A DNA stretch of 64,000 nt from Mucilaginibacter ginsenosidivorax (GCF_007971525.1 NZ_CP042437.1:6882001-6946000); one strand, 5' to 3'; counted from the first letter of the stretch, positions 53,204 to 62,782 are shown. Notes: generated by a model not told the origin, from the sequence alone. Made by a program: numbers and translations.

Positions 53204-53953
53204 ATGAACTTTCAAAAAAGAAAACAAAAAATACTCGATCAACTAAACAGCACCGGCGAAGTTGATATCAAAGAATTGGCAGCAACACTGGCTATCTCGG
53301 AAATAACTGCCCGGCGCGATTTAAACCAGCTTGCCGCCGACGGTTTACTTTACCGTACCCATGGCGGCGCCATGAAAATTGACCCTTTGGCAAAACCGCT
53401 GGATTTTGTAAATAAAGCCGCTCAGAATTCAAGTGTTAAAGACAGCATTTGCCGTAAAGCTGCTGAATATATCCACGACGGGGATATTATTTTTATGGAC
53501 TGCGGCAGTACCGTTTTTAGGCTGTGCCAGTTTATAAAAAATAAAAAAATAAAGGTTATAACCAACTCGTTGCCTGTAATTTATGAATTGCAGAACTGCC
53601 AGGTGTCCCTGAATATAATAGGCGGAGAATTTGACAGTAAAAGACAGGCTGTACACGGTAAAGCAGCAAATGAACATATTGCCAGGTACAGGGCCGGAAA
53701 GGCGTTTTTAGGTGTTGACGGGATATCCCCAAACGGTTTATTTGCAAACAGCGAACTTGAAGCAGAAATAACATCGGCTTATATCAACCAAAGTGCCTTT
53801 ACCTATATCTTATGCGATGCCGGTAAAATAAACAACCAGACCTATTTGAAATTTGCCGATATAAACCAGGTTGACGCTATAATTACCAATGCAGATGACA
53901 AAAAACTAAACCTTTTTGCAGAAACTGCTTTGACTGTTATTAAGGTGGAATAG
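53204..53953 (+). CDS. DeoR/GlpR-family transcriptional regulator
   Basis: A 249-residue protein with the DeoR HTH (RKQKILDQLNSTGEVDIKEL, ISEITARRDLNQLAADGLLY, RTHGGA) and the sugar-phosphate sensing domain (DGDIIFMDCGSTVFRLCQFI, VITNSLPVIYEL, FLGVDGISPNGLFANSELEA). Members respond to sugar phosphates. It is divergent from nudK and likely controls it and itself through the 10-bp repeats. Confidence 0.92.
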   Translation: MNFQKRKQKILDQLNSTGEVDIKELAATLAISEITARRDLNQLAADGLLYRTHGGAMKIDPLAKPLDFVNKAAQNSSVKDSICRKAAEYIHDGDIIFMDCGSTVFRLCQFIKNKKIKVITNSLPVIYELQNCQVSLNIIGGEFDSKRQAVHGKAANEHIARYRAGKAFLGVDGISPNGLFANSELEAEITSAYINQSAFTYILCDAGKINNQTYLKFADINQVDAIITNADDKKLNLFAETALTVIKVE

Positions 53954-53973
53954 CAATTCCGGACTATTTATAG

Positions 53974-54981
53974 CTATTTTATTTTTTGTACAAAACCATA
54001 GCGGTGCATTGGCTTTCCTGCTTTCGGCAATTGATCAAAAGCCTGGTATAGGATGTGATTATTATTTTCTACAATCCCTTTAAATATGCTGGCTATATCT
54101 TTTTGTAAAGCATTATTCTCTATCCGCAGGGCTGCGGTATCAGTTAGCTGGATGTCTGTTTTATAGTTAATTATTGGATAAATTCCCTCCTTGCCTTTTT
54201 CACCTATAAATTGCGGGTTAATACCAAAAATAACAGGCTTTGTTTTTATAGCGCCAACTGTGATTGGGAATTTATAAACGGAATTAGCCTCTTTAACCAC
54301 TTTTGAATAGAAGTTTTTCATTTCACCCTCGGTTTTGTATTTAAAAAAATGCCCGCCGGGATTTCCAATTTGTGCTGCGGTGATGATCATGTCGGCAGCA
54401 TCAATTATATCACCAGAATTATACAATTTTTGAGCAGCTTCATAATAGTCAGGTGCGGTATAGCCAGCCAATGCGTAAGCCCCAAGTTGTATAATGTTTA
54501 TTTTCCAGTCGCTGCCATATTTTCCATACACAACAAGGATCATGATACTATTGACTGAGTTAGTGCTTTTTAATAAAGAAGCGTACATTTCTTCATTCAA
54601 AGCAAGATAATTAACAATGTAACCACTGCGATTGCTAAGGCTGGAGATAAGCGTATTAGGAACGTTAGTAGTTGTGTTTTTGGTATAGTACTCGTCTATA
54701 ATTTCATACCCGGTATTACTTAATGCAGGGCTTCCTAAATCAGATAGGCTGTCAATTAACTTTGTGGATTTTTCAATCAACGCTGATGAGAGCAATTGTT
54801 TAAGTCCTGCTTTGTCCTTTTTCTGGATATTGCTATAAAGAGTCTTATTTAGCTGGTCTATCTGATTTTTTATATCGGGTGTGATATTTCCGTTTATCCA
54901 TGTACCCGAGGTTCCAACGTGGCAACTAAACAGGCTTATGGCTAATAAGATTAATATCGCTAATGGGAGATGCTTTTTCAT
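53974..54981 (-). CDS. Unknown lipoprotein
   Basis: The signal sequence ends in the lipobox LFSC (Cys20). The 335-residue protein has helical and mixed regions (QIDQLNKTLYSNIQKKDKAG, LGAYALAGYTAPDYYEAAQK) and a C-terminal beta-rich domain. I do not recognise a family. It converges on the DeoR gene and is the nearest downstream neighbour of rsmD on the same strand, 36 bases away. Confidence 0.75.
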   Translation of the reverse strand: MKKHLPLAILILLAISLFSCHVGTSGTWINGNITPDIKNQIDQLNKTLYSNIQKKDKAGLKQLLSSALIEKSTKLIDSLSDLGSPALSNTGYEIIDEYYTKNTTTNVPNTLISSLSNRSGYIVNYLALNEEMYASLLKSTNSVNSIMILVVYGKYGSDWKINIIQLGAYALAGYTAPDYYEAAQKLYNSGDIIDAADMIITAAQIGNPGGHFFKYKTEGEMKNFYSKVVKEANSVYKFPITVGAIKTKPVIFGINPQFIGEKGKEGIYPIINYKTDIQLTDTAALRIENNALQKDIASIFKGIVENNNHILYQAFDQLPKAGKPMHRYGFVQKIK

Positions 54982-55017
54982 TTACTGAAAGGTTAGGTTT
55001 TTATAAATTTAATTGTC

Positions 55018-55557
55018 TTATTCGGCAGCCCTAAAAAACGAGAACGACGAATGCCCATACTTTCGTTGTTCCACAAATGCTGGGTGCTGGCTAATGTTTT
55101 GCATCGATTGATGTTCCACAATGAGTAATGCTCCCGGCAAAAGTATATTGCGTTCAAAAACTATTTTCGGTATCTCGGGGATCTTGTTCAGGTCATAGGG
55201 CGGATCGGCAAAAACAAGGCCGTACTGCTCGGTTTCCATTTGCAGATATTTAAAAACATCCTCCTTATACACCTTCACCTGGTCAAGTTTATGCTGGCGC
55301 GACGTATCTTTAAGGTAGTTAACGCAATGGATGCTCCTGTCAACAGATATTACTTCGGCTGCGCCCCTCGAAGCAAATTCCAATGAGATATTGCCTGTGC
55401 CGCTAAAAAGATCAAGCACCTTGATGCCTTCAAATTCTATCTGATTTAAAAGAATATTAAAAAGCGCTTCCTTGGCCAGGTCGGTAGTAGGGCGCACCGG
55501 AAGGTTTTTGGGTGGATTAAGCCTTAATCCTTTTAAAGTGCCTCCGATGATACGCAT
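55018..55557 (-). CDS. rsmD: 16S rRNA m2G966 methyltransferase
   Basis: A 179-residue SAM-dependent methyltransferase: MRIIGGTLKGLRL, PVRPTTDLAKEALFNIL, the SAM motif VLDLFSGTGNISLEFASRGA and the catalytic VFADPPYDL (DPPY). It modifies G966 of 16S rRNA. The start overlaps the DUF3822 gene by 25 bases, an arrangement I know from other Bacteroidota. Confidence 0.95.
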   Translation of the reverse strand: MRIIGGTLKGLRLNPPKNLPVRPTTDLAKEALFNILLNQIEFEGIKVLDLFSGTGNISLEFASRGAAEVISVDRSIHCVNYLKDTSRQHKLDQVKVYKEDVFKYLQMETEQYGLVFADPPYDLNKIPEIPKIVFERNILLPGALLIVEHQSMQNISQHPAFVEQRKYGHSSFSFFRAAE

Positions 55558-56345
55558 AATGACAGGGCCGAAAGTGACAGTATTTTATGCCCCTCAATTT
55601 CAAGCGGGGTTTGCAGAATTTTAGTGGTATTCACCTCAACCTTTCCAAAAAATTCGGCCAGGCGGGTAATGTTTTTGTCCCCCGCATCAACATCTCCACT
55701 AATGTAAACGTAAGTGTAGGCAGGTTGCAGGTTCAATTCGTCGGTTACCAGCGATACAAAATAGGCCAGTTCATCTTCGCCGGTAAACTCAAAAGTATTA
55801 TAAAACCGCAGTTTGCTGAAGTTGAAATTGGCAATTTCGACAGTACCGCCATTAATGTTTACATACAGGTCTCTGTCGCCGGGCTGGTTTCGGGCCAAAA
55901 CGTTTAACCAACCTTTTGATGTATATACCGTGTTGCGTAAGCCAAATTCGTCGGCGGCGTTTAATATATTTTCGGGCGTTTTATAAATAATAACATTGCG
56001 GTTATCAAGTGGTTGCGATAGTACCTTTTCGTCGGCCTTTACATCCAGGAAACGGGCCAGGTCGGTAAGCTTGTCCGGGTTAAAAACAGTTTGCGGTAGC
56101 AGCGAAAAACCTGTTGCAGGCAAACCAATAACTACATTTTTAAAATTTGCCGATAATAAATCCAGCAGTTCCTCGGGGTTAGTTAATTCATCAAGCGGGT
56201 GATTGTCGGCAACCGCAACCAACTTATTTTGATCGGTAACAGCGTAGGTAAACGTTGTTTTATCAATTTGTATCAGTAAGGTATAACCCTGAGCCTTATC
56301 AAGGCTAAAGTCATCATCATGGTAGTTGTAATTATATTCGCTCAT
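55533..56345 (-). CDS. DUF3822-family protein
   Basis: A 270-residue protein resembling the Bacteroidota family that precedes rsmD. It has the actin-like phrases YTLLIQIDKTTFTYAVTD and DRDLYVNINGGTVEIANFNF, suggesting a degenerate ASKHA/pilM-like fold. The function is unknown. It overlaps rsmD by 25 bases, so the two are co-translated. Confidence 0.85.
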   Translation of the reverse strand: MSEYNYNYHDDDFSLDKAQGYTLLIQIDKTTFTYAVTDQNKLVAVADNHPLDELTNPEELLDLLSANFKNVVIGLPATGFSLLPQTVFNPDKLTDLARFLDVKADEKVLSQPLDNRNVIIYKTPENILNAADEFGLRNTVYTSKGWLNVLARNQPGDRDLYVNINGGTVEIANFNFSKLRFYNTFEFTGEDELAYFVSLVTDELNLQPAYTYVYISGDVDAGDKNITRLAEFFGKVEVNTTKILQTPLEIEGHKILSLSALSLCVSSEAL

Positions 56346-56423
56346 GCCGGTTTAAACAAAAGTAATATTTTTTAGCAGATACCATATACATGGCGGCGGT
56401 TAATTGCTTGCATCCAGATAAAA

Positions 56424-56897
56424 TCAAATCATAAACCTGGTGCATAAAGCAAGTATAATGTAAATGATCAGCGGCCTGAATATTGGCTTCGGGTAATAAT
56501 CATCATCCGGGAAATACTTCCTGAAAAAATACCTCGACAATATAAACGCGGCGGCTATATGGAAAGCTATCGTAATACCGGCAACCTGGAGCAGCGGGAT
56601 CATTTCATTAACGGTTAATGGTACACCTGACGCCGCTTTTTTTATCACCTCCTGGCTAATATTAATGCCTGAGTACCTGATTGCCATAACGTATGAAAAC
56701 TGTACAAGCAATAAAAATATCAGCACTTCGGCTACGGCCTTCCGGTAACCGGCAACCCACAAATTAATGCACAGCAGTACGCCGCCATATATAAAATTGA
56801 ATACCGAAAACCAGAATATTGCTTTGCGCGAGTAGATATCTACGTAGTCTTCTTCGCTCTGTTCTTCCTGCTTGTATTCTTCAAATTCCATGGCCAA
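56424..56897 (-). CDS. Unknown multi-pass membrane protein
   Basis: A 157-residue protein with an acidic N-terminus (EFEEYKQEEQSEEDYVDIYS) and four predicted helices (FWFSVFNFIYGGVLLCINLW, AEVLIFLLLVQFSYVMAI, IPLLQVAGITIAFHIAAAFI, RPLIIYIILALC). No family is recognised. It is divergent from the helicase gene. Confidence 0.75.
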   Translation of the reverse strand: MAMEFEEYKQEEQSEEDYVDIYSRKAIFWFSVFNFIYGGVLLCINLWVAGYRKAVAEVLIFLLLVQFSYVMAIRYSGINISQEVIKKAASGVPLTVNEMIPLLQVAGITIAFHIAAAFILSRYFFRKYFPDDDYYPKPIFRPLIIYIILALCTRFMI

Positions 56898-56927
56898 ATT
56901 TATAACTAATCTGCGTAGCTTTTTAAT

Positions 56928-58391
56928 ATGGCTAAAGGTTTTTCAATTACTTATCAGCATTTTTGTAGGGTGACAGTGATTGATCATATCCGCAAAGCAT
57001 TTCCGCATACCCCCAACGGCCAGCAACTGGAACTGTTTGACCGGCTGCACACTTTTTTGCAAAGCCGCGAAGGCGATGAGTGTTTTATACTGCGGGGTTA
57101 TGCCGGTACCGGTAAAACTACCATAGTAGGGGCATTGGTAAAAGCGCTTAAGCAGTATAATTACCGCTCGGTGTTGCTGGCGCCTACAGGCCGGGCGGCT
57201 AAAGTAATTACCAATTACTCGGGCAAAAAGGCGTTTACTATTCACAAACGCATTTACCGTAAAAAGGCCGCCTTAACGCTTGATGATGGCTTTGCCATTG
57301 CCGATAACCTGTCGAGCGATACCTTGTTTATTGTTGATGAGGCATCCATGATCAGCGATGAATCCATAGGTGGCCGGGTTTCATTGTTGTTTGATTTACT
57401 CAGGTACGTTTACAACGATAAAAACTGTAAGCTGATGCTGGTTGGCGATACCGCCCAGCTGCCGCCTGTAGGCTCAGATACCAGCCCGGCCCTGAGCGAA
57501 AAAATTATGCAGGATAAATTCGGCCTCACTATTTTTAAATATGAACTTACCGATGTACTTCGCCAGCAAAAGGACTCGGGCATTTTATTTAACGCGACTG
57601 AAATTCGTGACCTGATCAGGAAAGATGAAGCGGTGGCCCCAAAAATTGTGACCAAAGGCTATAAAGACGTTTTCAGGATGACGGGCGAACGATTGCCCGA
57701 AGGACTTGAATACGCCTACCGGAAATACGGCTACGACAGAACACTCATCATCTGCCGGTCGAACAAAAATGCTAACCTGTACAACGGCCAGATCCGCAAC
57801 CGGATTTTGTACCGGGAAGAGGAGCTAACCGGCGGCGACCAGATTATGATTGTGAAAAACAACTATTTCTGGCTAAAGGATAACGAGGAAAACAGTACCG
57901 ATTTTATTGCCAACGGAGATATTGCCCGCATCCGTAAAGTGCGCCGAACGGAAGAAATGTACGGTTTCCGTTTTGCCGATGTGCAGATAGAATTTATTGA
58001 CTACGCCGAAGACCCGGTACTGGATTGTAAAATATTGCTGGATACCCTATATGCCGATTCGCCGGCTTTATCCCAGGAAAACCAGAAAAAGTTTTACGAG
58101 GAGGTAATGAAAGACTACGCCCACTTGACCAACAAACGGGCCATGCACAACGAACTGAAGCTAAATCCATACTACAATGCACTGCAAATTAAATTTGCGT
58201 ATGCCATCACCTGCCATAAAGCCCAGGGCGGGCAGTGGGACGCCGTTTTTGTTGACCAGGGCTACGTAACCGACGAGATGATTAACATGGATTTTCTCCG
58301 TTGGTTTTATACTGCCGTTACCCGCGCAACCACTGAGTTATTCCTGGTCAATTTCGATAACCGCTTTTACAAAGTTCCCGAGGTTTTTTAG
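56928..58391 (+). CDS. RecD-like ATP-dependent DNA helicase (AAA_30 / UvrD_C_2)
   Basis: A 487-residue superfamily 1 helicase. Walker A is GYAGTGKTTIVGALV, Walker B-type FIVDEASMIS, motif III GDTAQLPPVGSD, and the C-terminal motif VI ITCHKAQGGQWDAVFVDQGY with FYTAVTRATTELFLV. Such stand-alone RecD-like proteins process DNA ends or replication forks. The first ~20 residues are uncertain and a later start is possible. Confidence 0.9.
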   Translation: MAKGFSITYQHFCRVTVIDHIRKAFPHTPNGQQLELFDRLHTFLQSREGDECFILRGYAGTGKTTIVGALVKALKQYNYRSVLLAPTGRAAKVITNYSGKKAFTIHKRIYRKKAALTLDDGFAIADNLSSDTLFIVDEASMISDESIGGRVSLLFDLLRYVYNDKNCKLMLVGDTAQLPPVGSDTSPALSEKIMQDKFGLTIFKYELTDVLRQQKDSGILFNATEIRDLIRKDEAVAPKIVTKGYKDVFRMTGERLPEGLEYAYRKYGYDRTLIICRSNKNANLYNGQIRNRILYREEELTGGDQIMIVKNNYFWLKDNEENSTDFIANGDIARIRKVRRTEEMYGFRFADVQIEFIDYAEDPVLDCKILLDTLYADSPALSQENQKKFYEEVMKDYAHLTNKRAMHNELKLNPYYNALQIKFAYAITCHKAQGGQWDAVFVDQGYVTDEMINMDFLRWFYTAVTRATTELFLVNFDNRFYKVPEVF

Positions 58392-58636
58392 TCATTAGTC
58401 ATTCGCTACGCTGTCATTAGTCATTGGTTTTGTCGTTGATCCCTTTGCCTGAAAATCTTTTGTCCAAAAGTCTTTCGTCTTTGTCCAAAACACTATCTTT
58501 ACTCCATAATCACTTCAACTACATATCAACAAAGAGTAGCCTGATGCCCGGCCTGTTCATACAGGTTCCCGGAAGCGCTGATTTCTCAGCGTAGGTTTTA
58601 AACACGTTTCAATTTTTATATTTCTAATCAATCGTA

Positions 58637-59470
58637 ATGAAAATTACAAACTTACCGGCAATGGGCCTATGCTGCATTATTTTATGCGCGTTTGGCCCGG
58701 CCAAAGCAAATACAACTATGGATACCCTATCAAATAAACAAAAAGTACTGTCGTTTTATAAGCTGATTGTTGGCCAGCGCAAAGCCGAACTTATCCCCGA
58801 ATTTGTGCTGGAAAACTACAGGCAGCATAACCCCAAAGCTCCCCAGGGCAGGGCCGGTATTACCGGTATGATCAATTACCTTAAAACCTTGCCTCTGCCT
58901 CCCGAAGGGGCTAAATCGCCCATTATAAGGACTATACAGGAGGGTAATATGGTGGTTACCCACCTCGATATTCAATTCATGGGCAAACGGATGGTTGTTA
59001 TCGATCTGTTCGAACTCGAGAACGGGATGCTGGCCGGGCATTGGGATGCCATCCAGGAAGTACCCGACCAAACCGGACTAACCATCACCGCATCCAACGG
59101 AACCGCCGAAATTGATACTACCGCCTCTGCCGAAAATAGCAAGCAGATTGTAAATGCATTTTATCAGGCTATCCTGGATAAAAAGATGCCCGCTGAATTG
59201 CTTAAGGTTGATTATACAGAACATGACCCCGCCGTTACCGCTACCGGTAAAGCATTGGACGAATACCTGTTGACCGACCACAACCGCGATATCAAAATTC
59301 ACCGCGTTATTGCCGAGGGTGATTTTGTTGTGGTTCAATCGCAATTTAAAAGAGGAGGGAAGGGGTTTGTGTTTTACCAGATCTTCAGGGTTGAGGGTGG
59401 TAAAATAGCCGAGCACTGGAGCGTAGAGCAGGCTGTACCGGAAGGGGTTGAGGTTGGCGATATGTTTTAA
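58637..59470 (+). CDS. Secreted protein with two SnoaL/NTF2-like domains
   Basis: A signal peptide (MKITNLPAMGLCCIILCAFG) precedes two similar NTF2-like domains. The first (about 35-145) has VLSFYKLIVGQRKAELIPEF, NYRQHNPKAPQG and LENGMLAGHWDAIQEVP. The second (about 165-275) has IVNAFYQAILDKKMPAELLK, YTEHDPAV and VEGGKIAEHWSVEQAVPEG. The repeated HxP and GHWD/EHWS phrases indicate internal duplication. Relatives are annotated as SnoaL-like polyketide-cyclase-fold proteins; the substrate is unknown. Confidence 0.82.
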   Translation: MKITNLPAMGLCCIILCAFGPAKANTTMDTLSNKQKVLSFYKLIVGQRKAELIPEFVLENYRQHNPKAPQGRAGITGMINYLKTLPLPPEGAKSPIIRTIQEGNMVVTHLDIQFMGKRMVVIDLFELENGMLAGHWDAIQEVPDQTGLTITASNGTAEIDTTASAENSKQIVNAFYQAILDKKMPAELLKVDYTEHDPAVTATGKALDEYLLTDHNRDIKIHRVIAEGDFVVVQSQFKRGGKGFVFYQIFRVEGGKIAEHWSVEQAVPEGVEVGDMF

Positions 59471-59525
59471 AAGTCCACCAAGTCGTCCCCGATTTATTTC
59501 GTTCCATAGGTGTTCTGGAAGAAAT

Positions 59526-59640
59526 AAAAAGGCAGGCTGTGTGCGATTCCTTCCCTGGGGAAAGGGAGGTAGGGGTTAAATCAGGCGTTCAAGTCGCTTT
59601 GTCACTTGTCGCTCGGATAAACCCCTCCCTGCCTTTTTTT
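59526..59640 (+). terminator. Large imperfect palindrome ending in T7
   Basis: AAAAAGGCAGG (59526-59536) is inverted at CCTGCCTTTTT (59628-59638). Inner arms GGGAGGTAGGGGTT and AACCCCTCCC also face each other. It begins about 55 bases after the NTF2-like stop and ends with a T run. It may be a long terminator or another palindromic repeat. Confidence 0.4.
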
Positions 59641-59790
59641 GCGCTCATTCGGGCCGTATCCTTCAGGGAAAATGCATGTCGTGTTATCGATAAAATGACG
59701 GATAGTCTTTAGCCCAAAGTCTTAAGTACCAAGTCAAAAAAAGAAAAAATCAACTTTAGACTTACGACTTAGGTCTGGTGACTTAACACT

Positions 59791-60041
59791 AATTGGGTTA
59801 ACATAACTTAACACATTTCAGATAAAATATTTATAAATTATTGATTATTAACAATTTATAAATAAACATGGTTAACACTAAACCGATGGAGAAATTTAGG
59901 CGCTTCCAAATACTTGTGTCCGTTGTTGGCAAATACATGTGTCTTTGGTAACTCGATCATTAAGCAGGATCAGCCGATAAAAACAAGTTGTCGTTTGATG
60001 CTGATATCGCTCATTCCATTAGCTATTTAGTTGCGTTTGCC
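59791..60041 (-). mobile_element. MITE-like element, copy 2 (inverted relative to 26 kb copy)
   Basis: Read on the minus strand, this stretch follows copy 1 (25993-26253) along its length: the end GGCAAACGCAACT (60029-60041 inverted), AAATAGCTAA, CTGATC...ATCGGCTGATCC-like and TTAACACATTTCAG phrases recur in the same order. The far terminal repeat is degraded (ACACTAATTGGGTT in place of CATCTGATTGGGTT). No coding capacity is present. Confidence 0.6.
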
Positions 60042-60068
60042 CTGCCGCGCCCCTCCCCAAGCAGCTAC

Positions 60069-60318
60069 GTGTACCCATATCTTTTAATGAAAGAAAATTG
60101 TCATTTCGAAAGAGCAGCAGGGGCATGAGCGGGAGTGCGAAAGAGAAACTATCTCTTGAGCGTAGCGAAAAATCTTGTACGCCCCGCATCACGATTAGTC
60201 GCTTGGAATGCAGGGCGTACAAGATTTCTCCTCACGCCAGCGCTCAAAGGCCCCGCCTGTTCGTTCGAAATGACAACTGGTTTTATTAATTGATAAGATC
60301 CAAAAGATGTGGGTACAC
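60069..60318. repeat. Nested palindromic element
   Basis: Three layers of inverted repeat are nested. The outer layer is GTGTACCCATATCTTTT (60069-60085) with AAAAGATGTGGGTACAC (60302-60318), one mismatch. The middle is TTGTCATTTCGAA (60098-60110) with TTCGAAATGACAA (60264-60276). The inner is AAATCTTGTACGCCC (60170-60184) with GGGCGTACAAGATTT (60213-60227). The TTGTCATTTCGAA ends are familiar from interspersed repeats of this bacterial group. Confidence 0.6.
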
Positions 60319-60556
60319 GGCAGCCCAAGCAGGAATTAAAAATCTTCCGAACATCTATGCAGACAACTCCAATAATTGCGGCCGGACATCAACAAGGGTG
60401 AAGAGATGTTGCCGACTTACTTTCTAACGCTATGTTAACCACCATGATCGTCCCATCTTGATTCTTGATTCTAATCTCTTGACTCTCTTCCCGGGCGTTC
60501 CCCCCGCTGGTAGAAGCGGCGGTCAGGCTTTCTGTTCCAAGTCCTCGCAGGCCATT

Positions 60557-60588
60557 GCCCGCACAGCCCACACATGCTGCGGGCTTTT
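60557..60588. terminator. GC-rich hairpin downstream of the KAP gene
   Basis: GCCCGCA (60557-60563) pairs with TGCGGGC (60578-60584), followed by TTTT on the plus strand. It lies about 80 bases beyond the 3' end of the minus-strand KAP gene. The surrounding sequence resembles a common intergenic repeat, so the terminator role is uncertain. Confidence 0.35.
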
Positions 60589-60667
60589 CACGCCAATCCT
60601 TAACGTAAGCTACGGGTATGCTAAACCGATTTTTCTGAAATGTTAAATCTTTATTGGTAAGTAGTTG

Positions 60668-62782
60668 CTAAATCGTTTTTTTGTTGGTATGGAACAATTC
60701 AGGTGTTTCTGACATTTTAGGTACAGTCGGGGCAAGCTTATATATATCTTGTTCATTTAAAAAAGAATAAAACTCACTTGCAGCTAATAAATAGCTATAA
60801 GGAAGCAGATTTAGTGTTTTTTGCAACTGGTTGCCTATTTCTAGTCCGGTTTTATAATCTTTTACCACCAGTAAATAAGATAAAGACAATATTGAAGTTT
60901 CGAATATCGCTTTTTCAAAAGCGGAAATCTCTGATTCGTTTAACACTTTGATCTGCTTTTGGTCCTGGCAATAGGAAAACCTCATTGGATACAGAGCGGA
61001 AAAAAAGTTAAGGATATGGTTGAACCAAAAGGCTCCGGTTTCTGCCGAAAATTGTTCAGATGGTAGCGTAAGTGCTATTTTGCTAAGGCAAGTTAAAAAA
61101 TTATAGGTTTCAAAATCGTTGGTATTGTTAACTAAGGCCCAAGACTTCATAGACTCGAGCGATAAATTCATTAAAATAAGCCAGATAGTAAAAGGCGTTG
61201 AGCTTTCTATATTAATGTGATTACGGTGTAAATTCAGTATATTCCTTTTTATCTCTCTTGGTATGCCGTTACCAAATAGCCAAATAAGTAGGTATTGCAA
61301 ATCGTGGCTTACATCTGTCGGTTCCTTTTCTATCATCGGTTTTCCTGAGATGATTTGCCTCGCCAGTGCAAACTCAATTTTGTTTAAAAAATATATTTCT
61401 TCAAAAGAGCTTTCAATCAAATCCCGTTCTTTTCGAAACCTGTTTGAAAACCGGGCCAAAGCATCCTCAGAAATTGTTAAAATAAAGTGGGTATTATCCT
61501 GTCCAATAATGCCCTTGATCCCTTTTAATAGTGCATTTAACTCTGCCGGGTCTTCAATTTTATCAAGTTCATCAATGCAGATCACAATTTTTGTATAAAC
61601 GGAAACTGCCTCCAAGATATAATCGTTAAAATCTGATGTTACCCCCGGTAAAGACAACGGGCGTGTCTGTAATTCTTTTGAACGAGAGAACTTAGCAAGA
61701 AATTTAGAAACAGGTAACGATACTTCATTTGCAGAAGATAGTTTTACCTGGTAAATCAACCACTCTAATTTTGCAATAGTTAAACTATACAAATTATCAT
61801 CATTCGGATACTTTTCGAGGTATTCTATTTTTTTTCTGCAATAATTATAGGTAATGAAAATAAGTAGGCCCATGCAAATTATAATGCCACTAAAGTACAT
61901 AGGTGTTAAATTATTTTTATTGAACGGCGTGGGAAACGGGTTTAAAATTTCCGGAAATTGAATTTTATTTTTTAAATCGGGAAGTACTTGGTTATTGTTT
62001 TCCTTTAGAGAAATAGAATCAGTCTTGTTCTTTAATTTTAAAGAATCGATTATTTTAGTAAGCGCGATGTACTGCCTGTTGTTTTGGATATATCTGCTTG
62101 AATCAGCAAAACTGTTTTTAGCTAACGGTTGCAATTTCGTTGTATCGCGCCCATTGCGATATTCTGATAAATAATGGCCCCCTTGTTGTATCCTGTATTT
62201 ATTGATCTTTATTGACGAATCACTTAATGTATTTTGTTTTGTGACTGTAGCAATTTTTTGTTGAACAAAATTGTATTTAAAAAGGCCCAATAGCATTAGG
62301 CATACAATTGCGGTTAAAAAAAACAACGTGAAATTCATAAGCCGGGCACTATTAGCAATTCTTCTGTAAGCTCTTTGTCTTACATTCTCCGCTGATTTTA
62401 TTTTTTGTTCAAGATTGAGTTTTATGTCCTCGCAAATGCACTGATATATAGTTAGTAGAAACTCTTTGGAATCGTATGCCGTTGGCGAAGGTATAAGGAT
62501 TGTAAAGTTTTTCTCCGTTTTACATTTTTCAAGGATTTTTAACGCGAGGCTTGACTTTCCTGCACCCCTAACGCCACCAATCCCGATTACCGAAGATGAA
62601 TTGCTTTGAATTCTTTCAAAAATAGTTTCGGCTTCATCTGTTCGATCAATATAGCTGTATGCGTTTGCACGCATGCTAAGATCGGTTGAAGAGATCTGGA
62701 TAGGGGCAGCTACGTTTACGTCGGCTTTTACTCTTTTTAATACGTAATTTAAGGATCTTAAAATGAAGGCGAATATTTTCAT
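60668..62782 (-). CDS. KAP-type membrane-anchored P-loop NTPase
   Basis: A 704-residue protein. Walker A is GGVRGAGKSS (about 69-78). Two membrane helices lie between Walker A and B (TLFFLTAIVCLMLLGLF near 152-168 and YFSGIIICMGLLIFITYNY near 292-310), bounding a periplasmic-sized insert of about 125 residues rich in Asn, Lys and Ser. Walker B is IVICIDELDKIED, followed by FILTISEDAL and an arginine-finger region. Membrane helices inserted into the P-loop domain are the hallmark of the KAP family, which includes phage-exclusion PifA. It stands alone, surrounded by repeats, and may be an accessory defence gene. Confidence 0.75.
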   Translation of the reverse strand: MKIFAFILRSLNYVLKRVKADVNVAAPIQISSTDLSMRANAYSYIDRTDEAETIFERIQSNSSSVIGIGGVRGAGKSSLALKILEKCKTEKNFTILIPSPTAYDSKEFLLTIYQCICEDIKLNLEQKIKSAENVRQRAYRRIANSARLMNFTLFFLTAIVCLMLLGLFKYNFVQQKIATVTKQNTLSDSSIKINKYRIQQGGHYLSEYRNGRDTTKLQPLAKNSFADSSRYIQNNRQYIALTKIIDSLKLKNKTDSISLKENNNQVLPDLKNKIQFPEILNPFPTPFNKNNLTPMYFSGIIICMGLLIFITYNYCRKKIEYLEKYPNDDNLYSLTIAKLEWLIYQVKLSSANEVSLPVSKFLAKFSRSKELQTRPLSLPGVTSDFNDYILEAVSVYTKIVICIDELDKIEDPAELNALLKGIKGIIGQDNTHFILTISEDALARFSNRFRKERDLIESSFEEIYFLNKIEFALARQIISGKPMIEKEPTDVSHDLQYLLIWLFGNGIPREIKRNILNLHRNHINIESSTPFTIWLILMNLSLESMKSWALVNNTNDFETYNFLTCLSKIALTLPSEQFSAETGAFWFNHILNFFSALYPMRFSYCQDQKQIKVLNESEISAFEKAIFETSILSLSYLLVVKDYKTGLEIGNQLQKTLNLLPYSYLLAASEFYSFLNEQDIYKLAPTVPKMSETPELFHTNKKTI

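Larger units (their letters stand above)
59471..60667. other. 1.2-kb gene-free repeat region
   Basis: I see no gene here. In order it holds a long palindrome (59526-59640), the second MITE-like copy (59791-60041), a nested palindromic element (60069-60318) and a GC-rich hairpin (60557-60584). The small frames at 60019-60646 arise from these palindromes. Confidence 0.7.

Noticed and set aside
58392..58500. CRISPR-like direct repeats (GTCATTAGTCATT twice)
   Set aside because: There are only two short copies without regular spacers, and no cas genes are in the window.
60019..60646. Small frames on both strands
   Set aside because: They are produced by the symmetrical palindromic repeats and show no protein-like features.
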